In this document: in pieces, positions 24,412 to 31,195 of the stretch | Position numbering within the stretch: the first letter of the stretch is position 1 | Layout of the letters: every line of letters begins with the position of its first letter | Source of the DNA: Chersky-840 sp963764205 | GTDB taxonomy: Bacteria > Actinomycetota > Acidimicrobiia > Acidimicrobiales > UBA8190 | DNA length: 64,000 nucleotides | Reading direction: 5' to 3' | Assembly (NCBI GenBank): GCA_963764205.1 | Contig: CAVXRN010000002.1 | Location: 1,612,001 to 1,676,000 of the forward strand | The notes under the pieces: model-generated | Seen by the model: only the letters and a program-made list of their open reading frames with translations | Databases searched by the model: none | What the model was told of the DNA's origin: nothing | Position numbers and translations under genes: made by a program

Positions 24412-25230
24412 TCAGCCGGCGGGCGGGGTCGGCGCACCGTGGCCGGCGTCGGCCAACCACTCGGGCGGGATCCTGCCCTCGACGCCCGGTGCCCGAGGTC
24501 CGGGGGGGCGGCCGAAGCGGTAGGCGACCGCGTCTCGTCCGAGCTGCACCACGACCGCCTGGCCGGTCTCGTCCCCCAGGACACAGCCGAGCACGGCCTC
24601 GGCCACCGCTTCGGGGGCGATGAGCGGGAACCCGACCCCGGCGAGGCTGTCACGGATCTGCCCGTCGATGAGGGGCGTGTCGACCAGGCCCGGGCAGATG
24701 GCATTGATCGTGATGTGGTGCTCGGCCAGACGAGGCGCCACGGCCCGCACGAACCCGACGACGGCGTGCTTGGTCAAGGTGTACATGGGGTCGCCGGCGA
24801 AGGCCACGATGCCGGCCAACGACGACGTCGCGACGACCGATCCCCCACCGCGTGCCACGAGCTCGGGCACCACGGCGCGAGTGCCGAAGACGATGCCGTC
24901 GACGTTGACCGAGAGGATCCGCCGGTACTGCTCGTCGGTGACCTTGGTGATGTCCTCCTCGCCCGTCGTGACACCGGCGTTGAGGTAGGCGATGTCGATC
25001 CCGCCCAACCGACGCGCCGCGTCGATGATGCGGGCCCAGTCCTCGACCTTGCCCACGTCAGCCTGCAGCGCGACTCCGCCGAGCTCCGACGCCGCCTTCT
25101 CGGCGCCGTCCCCGTTGGCATCGACCACGACCACCTTCGCGCCTTCGGCGGTGAGCCGCCGGCCGCTCGCCAAACCGATCCCCGACGCCCCACCCGTCAC
25201 GATGGCGATCTTGCCGTCAAGCGCTCCCAT
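24412..25230 (-). CDS. Short-chain dehydrogenase/reductase
   Basis: A 272-residue classical SDR. The NAD(P)-binding motif is VTGGASGIGLASGR (TGxxxGxG, about residues 11-24), with VVVVDANGDG (Asp favouring NAD), LNAGVTTGEED (NAG), catalytic Ser in SSLAGIV and the YTLTK motif (Tyr and Lys). A C-terminal extension of about 25 residues (GRPPGPRAPGVEGRIPPEW) is not usual. The ATG follows GGAGGGTGGG. It is divergent from the Lgt-like gene; the substrate is unknown. Confidence 0.88.
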   Translation of the reverse strand: MGALDGKIAIVTGGASGIGLASGRRLTAEGAKVVVVDANGDGAEKAASELGGVALQADVGKVEDWARIIDAARRLGGIDIAYLNAGVTTGEEDITKVTDEQYRRILSVNVDGIVFGTRAVVPELVARGGGSVVATSSLAGIVAFAGDPMYTLTKHAVVGFVRAVAPRLAEHHITINAICPGLVDTPLIDGQIRDSLAGVGFPLIAPEAVAEAVLGCVLGDETGQAVVVQLGRDAVAYRFGRPPGPRAPGVEGRIPPEWLADAGHGAPTPPAG

Positions 25231-25416
25231 CCCACCCTCCTCGACGCGTCCCGGGTGTCTGCACCTCGGCGCAGGGCCGACGCTAATAGGGGCCAATTCG
25301 AGCGCGTCGAGCAGGCGTGGGCCGGCTCGGGCCGGAGCGGCGACGGAGGATCGGGGGCCCTCGGCGCTACGCTGAAGCCGCTGGGCCCGAGGGGCCCGCC
25401 CATCCCAAGGACCGCC

Positions 25417-26277
25417 TTGAAGCCCATTCCCGTCGCCTTCCACCTCGGGCCCACACCAATCGTCATCCACACCTACGGCATCGGCCTGGCGGTGACGTTC
25501 TGGTTCGCGTACCGCTACTTCGAGCGGCGGCTGCGGTCCAACGGCTATCCCACGGACTGGTTCACGGGCGTGTTCCTCTGGATCGTGGTGGCCTCGATCG
25601 TGGGGGCGCGCCTGCTCCACGTGCTGGCCAACCTCTCGACCTACCGTGCCGACCCGGGTGAGATCTTCCAGATCTGGCACGGCGGGCTCTCGTCGTTCGG
25701 CGGGCTGCTGTTCGGCATCCCCACCGGACTGATCCTGGCGCGTCGGCGCTGTCCCGAGCTCTCCACCATGCGGGCCCTGGACATCGTGGCGCCCGTCCTC
25801 ATGGCGGCGTGGGGTGTGGGACGCCTGCTCGGACCACAGCTCATGGTGGCGGGAGGCGGACACCCCACCCACGAGTGGTTCGGCATGTACTACGCAGGAC
25901 AGGTCGGCAAACGCCTACCGGTCCCGATCCTGCAGGCGATCGACAGCTTCATCATCTTCGGGATCCTCCTGCTCATCGAGCACTACTACCGCGACCGACC
26001 CGTCGGGTTCATCGTCGCCGCCACCATGGCGCTGTGGGGCCTCACCCGCTTCTACGAGGAGCGCCTGTGGCTGGGCGAGATCGGCCACCTCGGATCGGTG
26101 CTCGTCCAGGCGGCGGGCCTGGGGCTGTTCGTGGCGGGCGTCGTCGTGATGGTGGTCCTCTACGTCCGCCACCGTCCCGGCACGTCGCCACCGGGGACGC
26201 CTGGCGCCGACGCCGACCCCCGGGAGGTGCTCGCCGCGTCCTCTGCGGACGGCGAGCTCGCCACACCCTCGACCTGA
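25417..26277 (+). CDS. Prolipoprotein diacylglyceryl transferase (Lgt) homologue, divergent
   Basis: A 286-residue polytopic membrane protein of the Lgt family, which transfers diacylglycerol from phosphatidylglycerol to the lipobox cysteine of lipoproteins. The N-terminal HTYGIGLAVTFWFAYRYF and the GGLSSFGGLLFG segments match well. The family signature that should read GRxGNFxNxE is GVGRLLGPQLMVAGG here, keeping the Arg but losing the Asn and Glu. It may therefore be a paralogue with altered activity. The TTG start is supported by AAGG 6 nt upstream. It is divergent from the SDR gene, with 186 bp between. Confidence 0.75.
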   Translation: MKPIPVAFHLGPTPIVIHTYGIGLAVTFWFAYRYFERRLRSNGYPTDWFTGVFLWIVVASIVGARLLHVLANLSTYRADPGEIFQIWHGGLSSFGGLLFGIPTGLILARRRCPELSTMRALDIVAPVLMAAWGVGRLLGPQLMVAGGGHPTHEWFGMYYAGQVGKRLPVPILQAIDSFIIFGILLLIEHYYRDRPVGFIVAATMALWGLTRFYEERLWLGEIGHLGSVLVQAAGLGLFVAGVVVMVVLYVRHRPGTSPPGTPGADADPREVLAASSADGELATPST

Positions 26278-26283
26278 TCGGCC

Positions 26284-27120
26284 TCAGCCCACCGAGTCGG
26301 ACGACGACGCACCGGCTCGTCCTCGGGGTCGTCGGGTCCCGGGAGGACCGGCGAACGCCTGCGCGATGTCGAGCCACTGGACGGCCAGGGGTCCCTGCAC
26401 GGACAGTGCCGTGTCCTGGTGGTGGCGACGTTGGGTGACGACCAGGCAGAAGTCGAGCGCGGAGCCCTCGACGACAGCCGACGTCGGGCTCCCGTCCCCG
26501 GCCTCGAATTCCCAGTGCTCACCCGACGGACCCACCAGCGCCACCCGGATCGCCCCGGGAGGCACGTCCAGCCCGTGGACGACGTAGGAGAACGGTCGGG
26601 CCCTGACCCCGAGACGGGCGATATGGCGCAGGCGCCCCGTCGGCACCCGGGTCGTGCCCAGCGCATCGGCGACGTCCTGGCCATGGGCCCAGGTCTCCAT
26701 CAACCTCGCCGAGACGAACGACAGCGCCGACATCGGCGGCCCGAACCACGGGACGCGGTCGTGCGGGTCGAGCCCTGCCCCGGCCTGCGTCATCGCCCGT
26801 CGGGCGACGCGCCACCACGTCAGGACATCGGCTCCGGCCATGGCGCGCCCGCGCCGCAGGTGCTCCTCCATGGGATCGCCCGTGGCCGCCAGCGCCGCCT
26901 CGGCGAACACGGTGAAGGCGGCGGGGTCGACGATGGCCGTCGCGGCGGCATCGTCGAAGAATGCGAGATGGCTCACCTGGTCGCGCACCGCCCAGCCCGA
27001 TGCCGGGGTAGGAAGGTCCCACGAGGCCTCGTCGAGGGGTGCGAGGAGCGCGTCGAGCTCGGCGTGCTCGGCCTCGAGGTCCTCGAGCAGCCCCGGGAGT
27101 GACGTCGGGTCCGGTGCCAT
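26284..27120 (-). CDS. DinB-fold metal-binding protein, TIGR03084-like
   Basis: A 278-residue protein of the mycothiol-dependent maleylpyruvate isomerase/DinB superfamily. The N-terminal four-helix bundle has metal-ligand segments GWAVRDQVSHLAFFDDAA (His) and ARLMETWAHGQDVADALG (Glu, His, Asp). The C-terminal domain is SCP2-like (WEFEAGDGSPTSAVVEGSALDF). I recall TIGR03084 as the matching family. It probably uses mycothiol. It is divergent from the marR gene, which suggests regulation by that MarR. Confidence 0.75.
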   Translation of the reverse strand: MAPDPTSLPGLLEDLEAEHAELDALLAPLDEASWDLPTPASGWAVRDQVSHLAFFDDAAATAIVDPAAFTVFAEAALAATGDPMEEHLRRGRAMAGADVLTWWRVARRAMTQAGAGLDPHDRVPWFGPPMSALSFVSARLMETWAHGQDVADALGTTRVPTGRLRHIARLGVRARPFSYVVHGLDVPPGAIRVALVGPSGEHWEFEAGDGSPTSAVVEGSALDFCLVVTQRRHHQDTALSVQGPLAVQWLDIAQAFAGPPGTRRPRGRAGASSSDSVG

Positions 27121-27128
27121 GGGCGCCG

Positions 27129-27134
27129 AGGCTA
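27129..27134 (-). promoter_or_regulatory. -10 hexamer, leaderless promoter of the DinB-fold gene
   Basis: TAGCCT on the minus strand, 8 bp before the ATG at 27120. Confidence 0.4.
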
Positions 27135-27182
27135 GGAGAGGCCGGCGGGGACCGCCGCGGATTTCTCGGACCCCGGCGGTAA

Positions 27183-27205
27183 TTGCGAGCGCAACCACCG
27201 GTTGC
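27183..27205. promoter_or_regulatory. Probable MarR operator
   Basis: Two overlapping inverted repeats lie between the divergent genes. TTGCG-AG-CGCAA spans 27183-27194, and GCAACC-ACC-GGTTGC (perfect arms) spans 27191-27205. MarR-type regulators typically bind TTGC...GCAA palindromes, and the site ends 5 bp before the marR -10 hexamer, as expected for autorepression. Confidence 0.6.
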
Positions 27206-27210
27206 TCCGG

Positions 27211-27216
27211 TACGCT
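27211..27216 (+). promoter_or_regulatory. -10 hexamer, leaderless promoter of marR
   Basis: TACGCT, 6 bp before the ATG at 27223. Confidence 0.5.
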
Positions 27217-27222
27217 GGGATT

Positions 27223-27705
27223 ATGTCCACCACGCGGGGCGTACCCTGGCTCGATGAGGTCGAGATGCACGCCTGGCGGTCGCTGCTCCGAGCCCACGCC
27301 CGCCTGCTCGCCCGGTTGGACGCCGAGCTCCAGGCCAGCCAGGGCATGTCGGTGACCGACTACGGCGTCCTCGTCCAGCTGTCAGAGGAAGAAGACGGCC
27401 GGATGCGCATGAGCGAGCTCGCCGACCGGCTGCTGCTGTCGCCGAGCGGCCTGACCCGCCGCCTCGACGGCCTCGTGGCCGCGGGCCTGGTCGAGCGCCA
27501 CCGGTGCCCCACGGATCGACGTGGCGCCTTCGCCGTGCTCACGCCCGCCGGGCACGCGCGGCTCGAGGGTGCGGCACCCGACCATGTCGATCAGGTGCGA
27601 CGGCACTTCGTCGACCGCCTGACCCGTACCCAGCTCGAGGCGCTCGCCGACGCACTCGACAAGGTGACCCTCGACACGGGGACCAGCGGCTCCTCGTGTC
27701 CTTGA
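27223..27705 (+). CDS. MarR-family transcriptional regulator
   Basis: A 160-residue winged-helix regulator. Visible are helices around LRAHARLLARLDAEL, the HTH MRMSELADRLLLSPSGLTRR (about residues 64-83) and the wing LVERHRCPTDRRGAFAVLT with the Asp-Arg pair typical of MarR. It probably represses itself and the divergent DinB-fold gene through the inverted repeats at 27183-27205. The ligand is unknown. The ATG is placed by the TACGCT hexamer 6 bp upstream. Confidence 0.9.
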   Translation: MSTTRGVPWLDEVEMHAWRSLLRAHARLLARLDAELQASQGMSVTDYGVLVQLSEEEDGRMRMSELADRLLLSPSGLTRRLDGLVAAGLVERHRCPTDRRGAFAVLTPAGHARLEGAAPDHVDQVRRHFVDRLTRTQLEALADALDKVTLDTGTSGSSCP

Positions 27706-27706
27706 C

Positions 27707-27742
27707 CTTCCCGGTGGGGGAAGCCGCAGTCTGAGCCTGCGG
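27707..27742 (+). terminator. Twin stem-loops after marR
   Basis: Two hairpins abut each other directly behind the marR stop. CTTCCC-GGTGG-GGGAAG spans 27707-27723, and CCGCAG-TCTGAGC-CTGCGG spans 27724-27742. Stems are perfect 6-mers; there is no U-tract, as is common for terminators in GC-rich actinobacteria. Confidence 0.5.
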
Positions 27743-27825
27743 TGTCGCACGCGCAACGCCGAGGGAGCGGTCGCCTTGACGCTCGGCACGCTCCCCGTCC
27801 GATTCGCACATGGGGTCAAGGCCTG

Positions 27826-27841
27826 CGAGTGGGGGCGGAGG
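27826..27841. repeat. 16-bp direct repeat, left copy (duplicate of the tRNA 3' end)
   Basis: CGAGTGGGGGCGGAGG, identical to 29121-29136, where it covers the last 12 nt of the tRNA gene plus 4 nt beyond. The pair brackets the IS481-type element, like an attL/attR pair or a long target-site duplication. Confidence 0.75.
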
Positions 27842-27869
27842 TGTCCGGTTCCATGACTTAGTGGACACT

Positions 27870-29116
27870 ATGTCCCAGGACATCGTGGACACCTGTTCAG
27901 GTGGTGTCCATGGACCGTGCTCGCTATGCCGTTGATGCCGTCGTGGTGGAGGGCCGGTCCCTGCGATCGGTGGCCTCCTCGCTCGATATGTCGAAGTCGT
28001 GGGTGGCCAAGCAGGTGGTCTCGGTTCCGGGACGGTGGCTACGAGGCGCTGGCCCCGCTGTCCACGGCGCCCCACCGCCGCCCGACGCAGCTCGACGTGG
28101 CGCTCGAGAACGAGATCGTGACGATCCGCAAGCACCTGGACGAGGAAGGCTTCGACGCCGGGCCCCTCACCATCCAGTACCACCTCCGCCAGCGCCACGG
28201 GACGGCTCCGGGCCGGTCGACGATCCACCGGGCGCTGGTCCGGCGCGGGTTCGTCGTCCCCCAGCCCCAGAAGCGACCCCGCACGTCCTGGGTCCGGTTC
28301 GAGGCGAAGATGCCCAACGAGACCTGGCAGGCGGACATGACCCACTGGTCCCTGGCCGATGGGACCGAGGTGGAGATCCTCGACTTCGTCGACGACTACT
28401 CGCGCATGGTCACCGTCGCCGTGGTGCTGCCGATCACCACCGCGGCCGATGTGGTGGCCGCGTTCTACCAGGGGGCCGGACGTTTCGGATTCCCGGCCTC
28501 GATGTTGACCGACAACGGCTGCATCTTCACCGCGCAGTTCCGCAACGGCCGATGCGGGTTCGAGACCGAGCTCGCCACGTTGGGCATCGCCATCAAGCAC
28601 GGCAAGCCCTACCATCCGCAGACCCAAGGCAAGATCGAGCGATTCCACAAGACGCTCAAGCGTTGGCTGCGCAAGCAGGACCGGGCCCAGTCCATCGCCG
28701 AGCTCCAGGGACAGGTCGACAACTTCGTCCGCTACTACAACGAGACCAGACCCCACTCGGCCCGGGGCATGGTGCCGCCAAAGCGGGCCTTCGACGCCTT
28801 GGACAAAGCCGCCCCGGATCCTGACAAGTACCCGATGGCTCCGCACACCCGGGTGCGCCACGACAAGATCGACAAGATGCGGGGTCTTCACCCTGCGACA
28901 CGGGACCAAGCTCCACCACGTGGGAGTCGGGCGGGCCCACCGGGGCCGCCGGGTCATCGTGCTCGGTCGCCGACCTCGACATCCGGGTGTTGAGCGAGGA
29001 GGGCGAACTGCTCCGCCACCTCACGCTCGACCCGAGCAGGGACTACCAGCCGATCACAGCGAGCCCGTGATCACCTAGCCTGCATAGGTTCGTCTGTCCA
29101 CGATGTCTCGCGACAT
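27870..29116 (+). mobile_element. IS481-type insertion sequence, decayed
   Basis: Terminal inverted repeats lie at 27870-27891 and 29095-29116, with 19 of 22 positions matching. Each contains an inner TGTCCACGATGTC and ends in GACAT. Between them is a DDE transposase reading frame broken by three single-base shifts. The right repeat lies 4 bp from the 16-bp direct repeat at the tRNA end. On the left, 28 bp separate the inverted repeat from the direct repeat, so the element's own ends and the direct repeats do not coincide neatly. Confidence 0.75.
27910..29070 (+). pseudogene. IS481-family transposase, frameshifted
   Basis: The parts add up to one IS481 transposase of about 385 residues: an N-terminal HTH (MDRARYAVDAVVVEGRS, SVASSLDMSKSWVAKQV), the rve/DDE domain with Asp in WQADMTHW, Asp in MLTDNG and Glu in QGKIERFHKTLK, and a C-terminal tail (TLRHGTKLHHVGVGRAHRG, EEGELLRHLTLDP). 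Three one-base insertions interrupt it, near 28013-28020, 28878 and 28955. All three catalytic residues are present. The density of shifts in 1.2 kb is far above the rest of the window, which points to real decay, although sequence error could contribute. Confidence 0.85.
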
Positions 29117-29120
29117 CACA

Positions 29121-29136
29121 CGAGTGGGGGCGGAGG
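29121..29136. repeat. 16-bp direct repeat, right copy (inside the tRNA 3' end)
   Basis: An exact copy of 27826-27841. It spans the 3' acceptor strand and part of the T-stem of the tRNA gene on the minus strand. Confidence 0.75.
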
Positions 29137-29198
29137 GACTCGAACCCTCACTGGGGACGTTTTAAGCGTCCTGCCTCTGCCGATTGGGCTACACCCCC
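29125..29198 (-). tRNA. tRNA with anticodon UAA (Leu codon UUA) but short variable arm
   Basis: Read on the minus strand this 74-nt gene folds into a complete cloverleaf. The acceptor is GGGGGTG/CGCCCCC, the D-stem GCC/GGC, the anticodon stem GGACG/CGTCC around loop CTTAAAA, the T-arm GAGGG-TTCGAGT-CCCTC, and the discriminator A. The 3' CCA is not encoded. The anticodon TAA reads UUA, a leucine codon, yet the variable region is only 5 nt (CCAGT), whereas bacterial tRNA-Leu has a long variable arm. Its amino-acid identity is therefore uncertain. It starts 14 nt behind a methyltransferase gene, and the IS481-type element lies at its 3' end. Confidence 0.8.
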
Positions 29199-29212
29199 GG
29201 TGCGACTGTGGC

Positions 29213-29836
29213 TCACGAGTTGCGACACGCTGCGAACGTGTTCAAGCCGAGCTTGTGCCGGTAACAGCGGATGCCGTGAGGCACGAAACCCGCCTGCACC
29301 AGCAGTGGCCAGAGGTCGCGTGGATCGAAGTACCGCTTGTGGTCGTCCATCTCCTCGGCCGGGCTGAGCCCGAGGCGGAAGGCCGAAAGCTCGAGTAATC
29401 GCTTGCCCCACCAACTCGGGACGTTGATCACGCAGATGCCCCCGGGCGCCAGGATGCGATGGAACTCGGCCAGCGCGACGTCGGGGTGCCACAGATGCTC
29501 GAGCACCGAGACGCACACGATGACGTCGAGGGAGTCCGTCGCGATCGGGCCCAACGCCTCGGGAAGGGCGCCCTCGATGGCCCGGACCTTCGGATTGTCC
29601 CTGAGGTCGTCGGCCAGCGCCACGTCGACAAGGGTGGCCGAGGAGACCTCGGCCAGCACCGTGCGCGTGAACTGCGCCTGGTAGCCGCAGCCGAAGTCAC
29701 CGATCGCCTTGTGGGCGAACCCACCGACCTCTTTGCGCACCCGGTAGCCCGACAACCAGATGCCGAGTCGGTCCGCCAGTGACAGCGATCCGCTCTGCCC
29801 GAAGGCGGTCGACCGGGTGGCGTCAGCCGAGCTCAT
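29213..29836 (-). CDS. SAM-dependent methyltransferase (glycan-associated)
   Basis: A 207-residue class I methyltransferase. Motif I is IGDFGCGYQAQFTR (about residues 45-58), followed by VSVLEHLWHPDVAL, LAPGGICVINVPSW and a C-terminal KRYFDPRDLWPLLVQAGF that is typical of methyltransferases in polysaccharide loci. It overlaps the GT2 gene upstream by 14 bp and is co-transcribed with it. The likely role is to methylate or otherwise modify a lipid-linked sugar made by the GT2 enzyme; this is inferred from context. Confidence 0.82.
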   Translation of the reverse strand: MSSADATRSTAFGQSGSLSLADRLGIWLSGYRVRKEVGGFAHKAIGDFGCGYQAQFTRTVLAEVSSATLVDVALADDLRDNPKVRAIEGALPEALGPIATDSLDVIVCVSVLEHLWHPDVALAEFHRILAPGGICVINVPSWWGKRLLELSAFRLGLSPAEEMDDHKRYFDPRDLWPLLVQAGFVPHGIRCYRHKLGLNTFAACRNS

Positions 29837-31148
29837 GCACTGGGTCCTGATGCGGTTGCGACGTTCCGTAGCGAACACCGGTGGCGTAGAGGACGAGGGT
29901 GAAACAGAACCCGGTGAAGCCGATGAGCATGAGCAGCGATCCCGTGACCGCCAGATGGTCGAGCGAGGCCGAAGGGGGTGGGAGGGCGAAATTGTGCGTG
30001 ACGTAATGCACCACGAGCGCGCTCGCGAGTCCCAAACCGACCACGAACACGCCGATGCTGGCGATCACGGTGGGCGTGTAGCGGAAGATCCCGGTCCACC
30101 GGGTGCGCGACTCCCCGCCATAGTCGCACAGCACCTGGGCGAGCACCCCGAAGCAGAAGCTCTGCAACCCGAGGACGGCGAGGGTGACACCCAACAGCAT
30201 CCAGTAGAGGCTGAAGGTGACCGACCCGATCGAGAACGAGCCGAAACTCAACGGGAGCGTGAGCACGAGGCCGACGACCAAGAAGAAGAGACCGGGCTTG
30301 AGCGCGAAGAATTCGGCCCGATAGATGAACATGGCCCTGAGGTTGATCCAGGCGGCCTGGAAGGGGGAGAACCAGCCGGCCCGTTTGTGGTGCGAGACCC
30401 GACCTTCCCGGTCCTTGTAGAACGTGACGGGGACCTCGCTCGTACGGAGCTTCATCAGCACCGACTTGAGCACCATCTCCGACGCGTACTCCCACGACTG
30501 CGAGACGAGCCCCATGCGCTCCAAGGCGTCGCGGCTGATGCCGCGCATGCCGCAGTGGATGTCGGTGAACCGACTGCCGTAGAGCCGGTTGAGGATCCAC
30601 GTGGTCACCGGCGTTCCGAGGTACCGGTGCAGGCCCGGCATCGACCCGGGCTCGATCGACCCCAGCCACCGTGACCCCATGGCGAAGTCGTCGCCCTGGC
30701 GGAGCTTCTCGACGAAGAGGCCGAGGTGCCGGAAGTCGTAGGTGCAGTCGGCGTCCCCCATCACGACATAGCGCCCCCGGATGTAGGGAAGTGCGTCGAT
30801 GTACGCACGGCCGAGGCCCCGCTTCGGGGTACGGAGGACCCGGGCCCCGCCCGCCAGCGCCAGCTCGGCGGTCCGGTCGGTAGAGCTGTCGATGATGAGG
30901 ATCTCTCCGCGCGCGCCGGCCTCGTCGAGGCCCTGCCGGCACCACGACACGAAATCGGAGATCGTGAGCTCCTCGTTGACGGCGGGGATCACGATGGAGA
31001 CCTCGGGGTCCTCGACGTCGTCGACGGGCCGCAGGAGCTCGACGTCGGGGTCGGGCGTCGTGACCGGGGCCGACGACAGCCCGGTGCCCAGCGCGCCACT
31101 CCCGTTGGCGCGCAACGGTGCCCCGGGGTCCAGCTCTCGACGACTCAC
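29823..31148 (-). CDS. GT2 glycosyltransferase with C-terminal membrane region (DPM1-like)
   Basis: A 441-residue protein. An N-terminal GT2 domain (VSIVIPAVNEELTISDFVSWC at about residue 50, MGDADCTYDF as the DxD region) resembles dolichyl/polyprenyl-phosphate mannosyltransferases. After about residue 290 it has four or more membrane segments (ALKPGLFFLVVGLVLTLPLS, WMLLGVTLAVLGLQ, VIASIGVFVVGLGLASALVV, LLMLIGFTGFCFTLVLYATG). It probably makes polyprenyl-phosphate-linked sugars at the membrane. The GTG start lies 6 bp behind CAGAAT, a -10-like hexamer. Confidence 0.88.
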   Translation of the reverse strand: MSRRELDPGAPLRANGSGALGTGLSSAPVTTPDPDVELLRPVDDVEDPEVSIVIPAVNEELTISDFVSWCRQGLDEAGARGEILIIDSSTDRTAELALAGGARVLRTPKRGLGRAYIDALPYIRGRYVVMGDADCTYDFRHLGLFVEKLRQGDDFAMGSRWLGSIEPGSMPGLHRYLGTPVTTWILNRLYGSRFTDIHCGMRGISRDALERMGLVSQSWEYASEMVLKSVLMKLRTSEVPVTFYKDREGRVSHHKRAGWFSPFQAAWINLRAMFIYRAEFFALKPGLFFLVVGLVLTLPLSFGSFSIGSVTFSLYWMLLGVTLAVLGLQSFCFGVLAQVLCDYGGESRTRWTGIFRYTPTVIASIGVFVVGLGLASALVVHYVTHNFALPPPSASLDHLAVTGSLLMLIGFTGFCFTLVLYATGVRYGTSQPHQDPVHELG

Positions 31149-31195
31149 GGCCCTATTCTGTCCCGCCCGATGGCCCTACCGACATTGGGCACCGA

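Noticed and set aside
28861..29070. A separate small gene at the IS right end
   Set aside because: The residues match the C-terminus of IS481 transposases and belong to the broken transposase frame.
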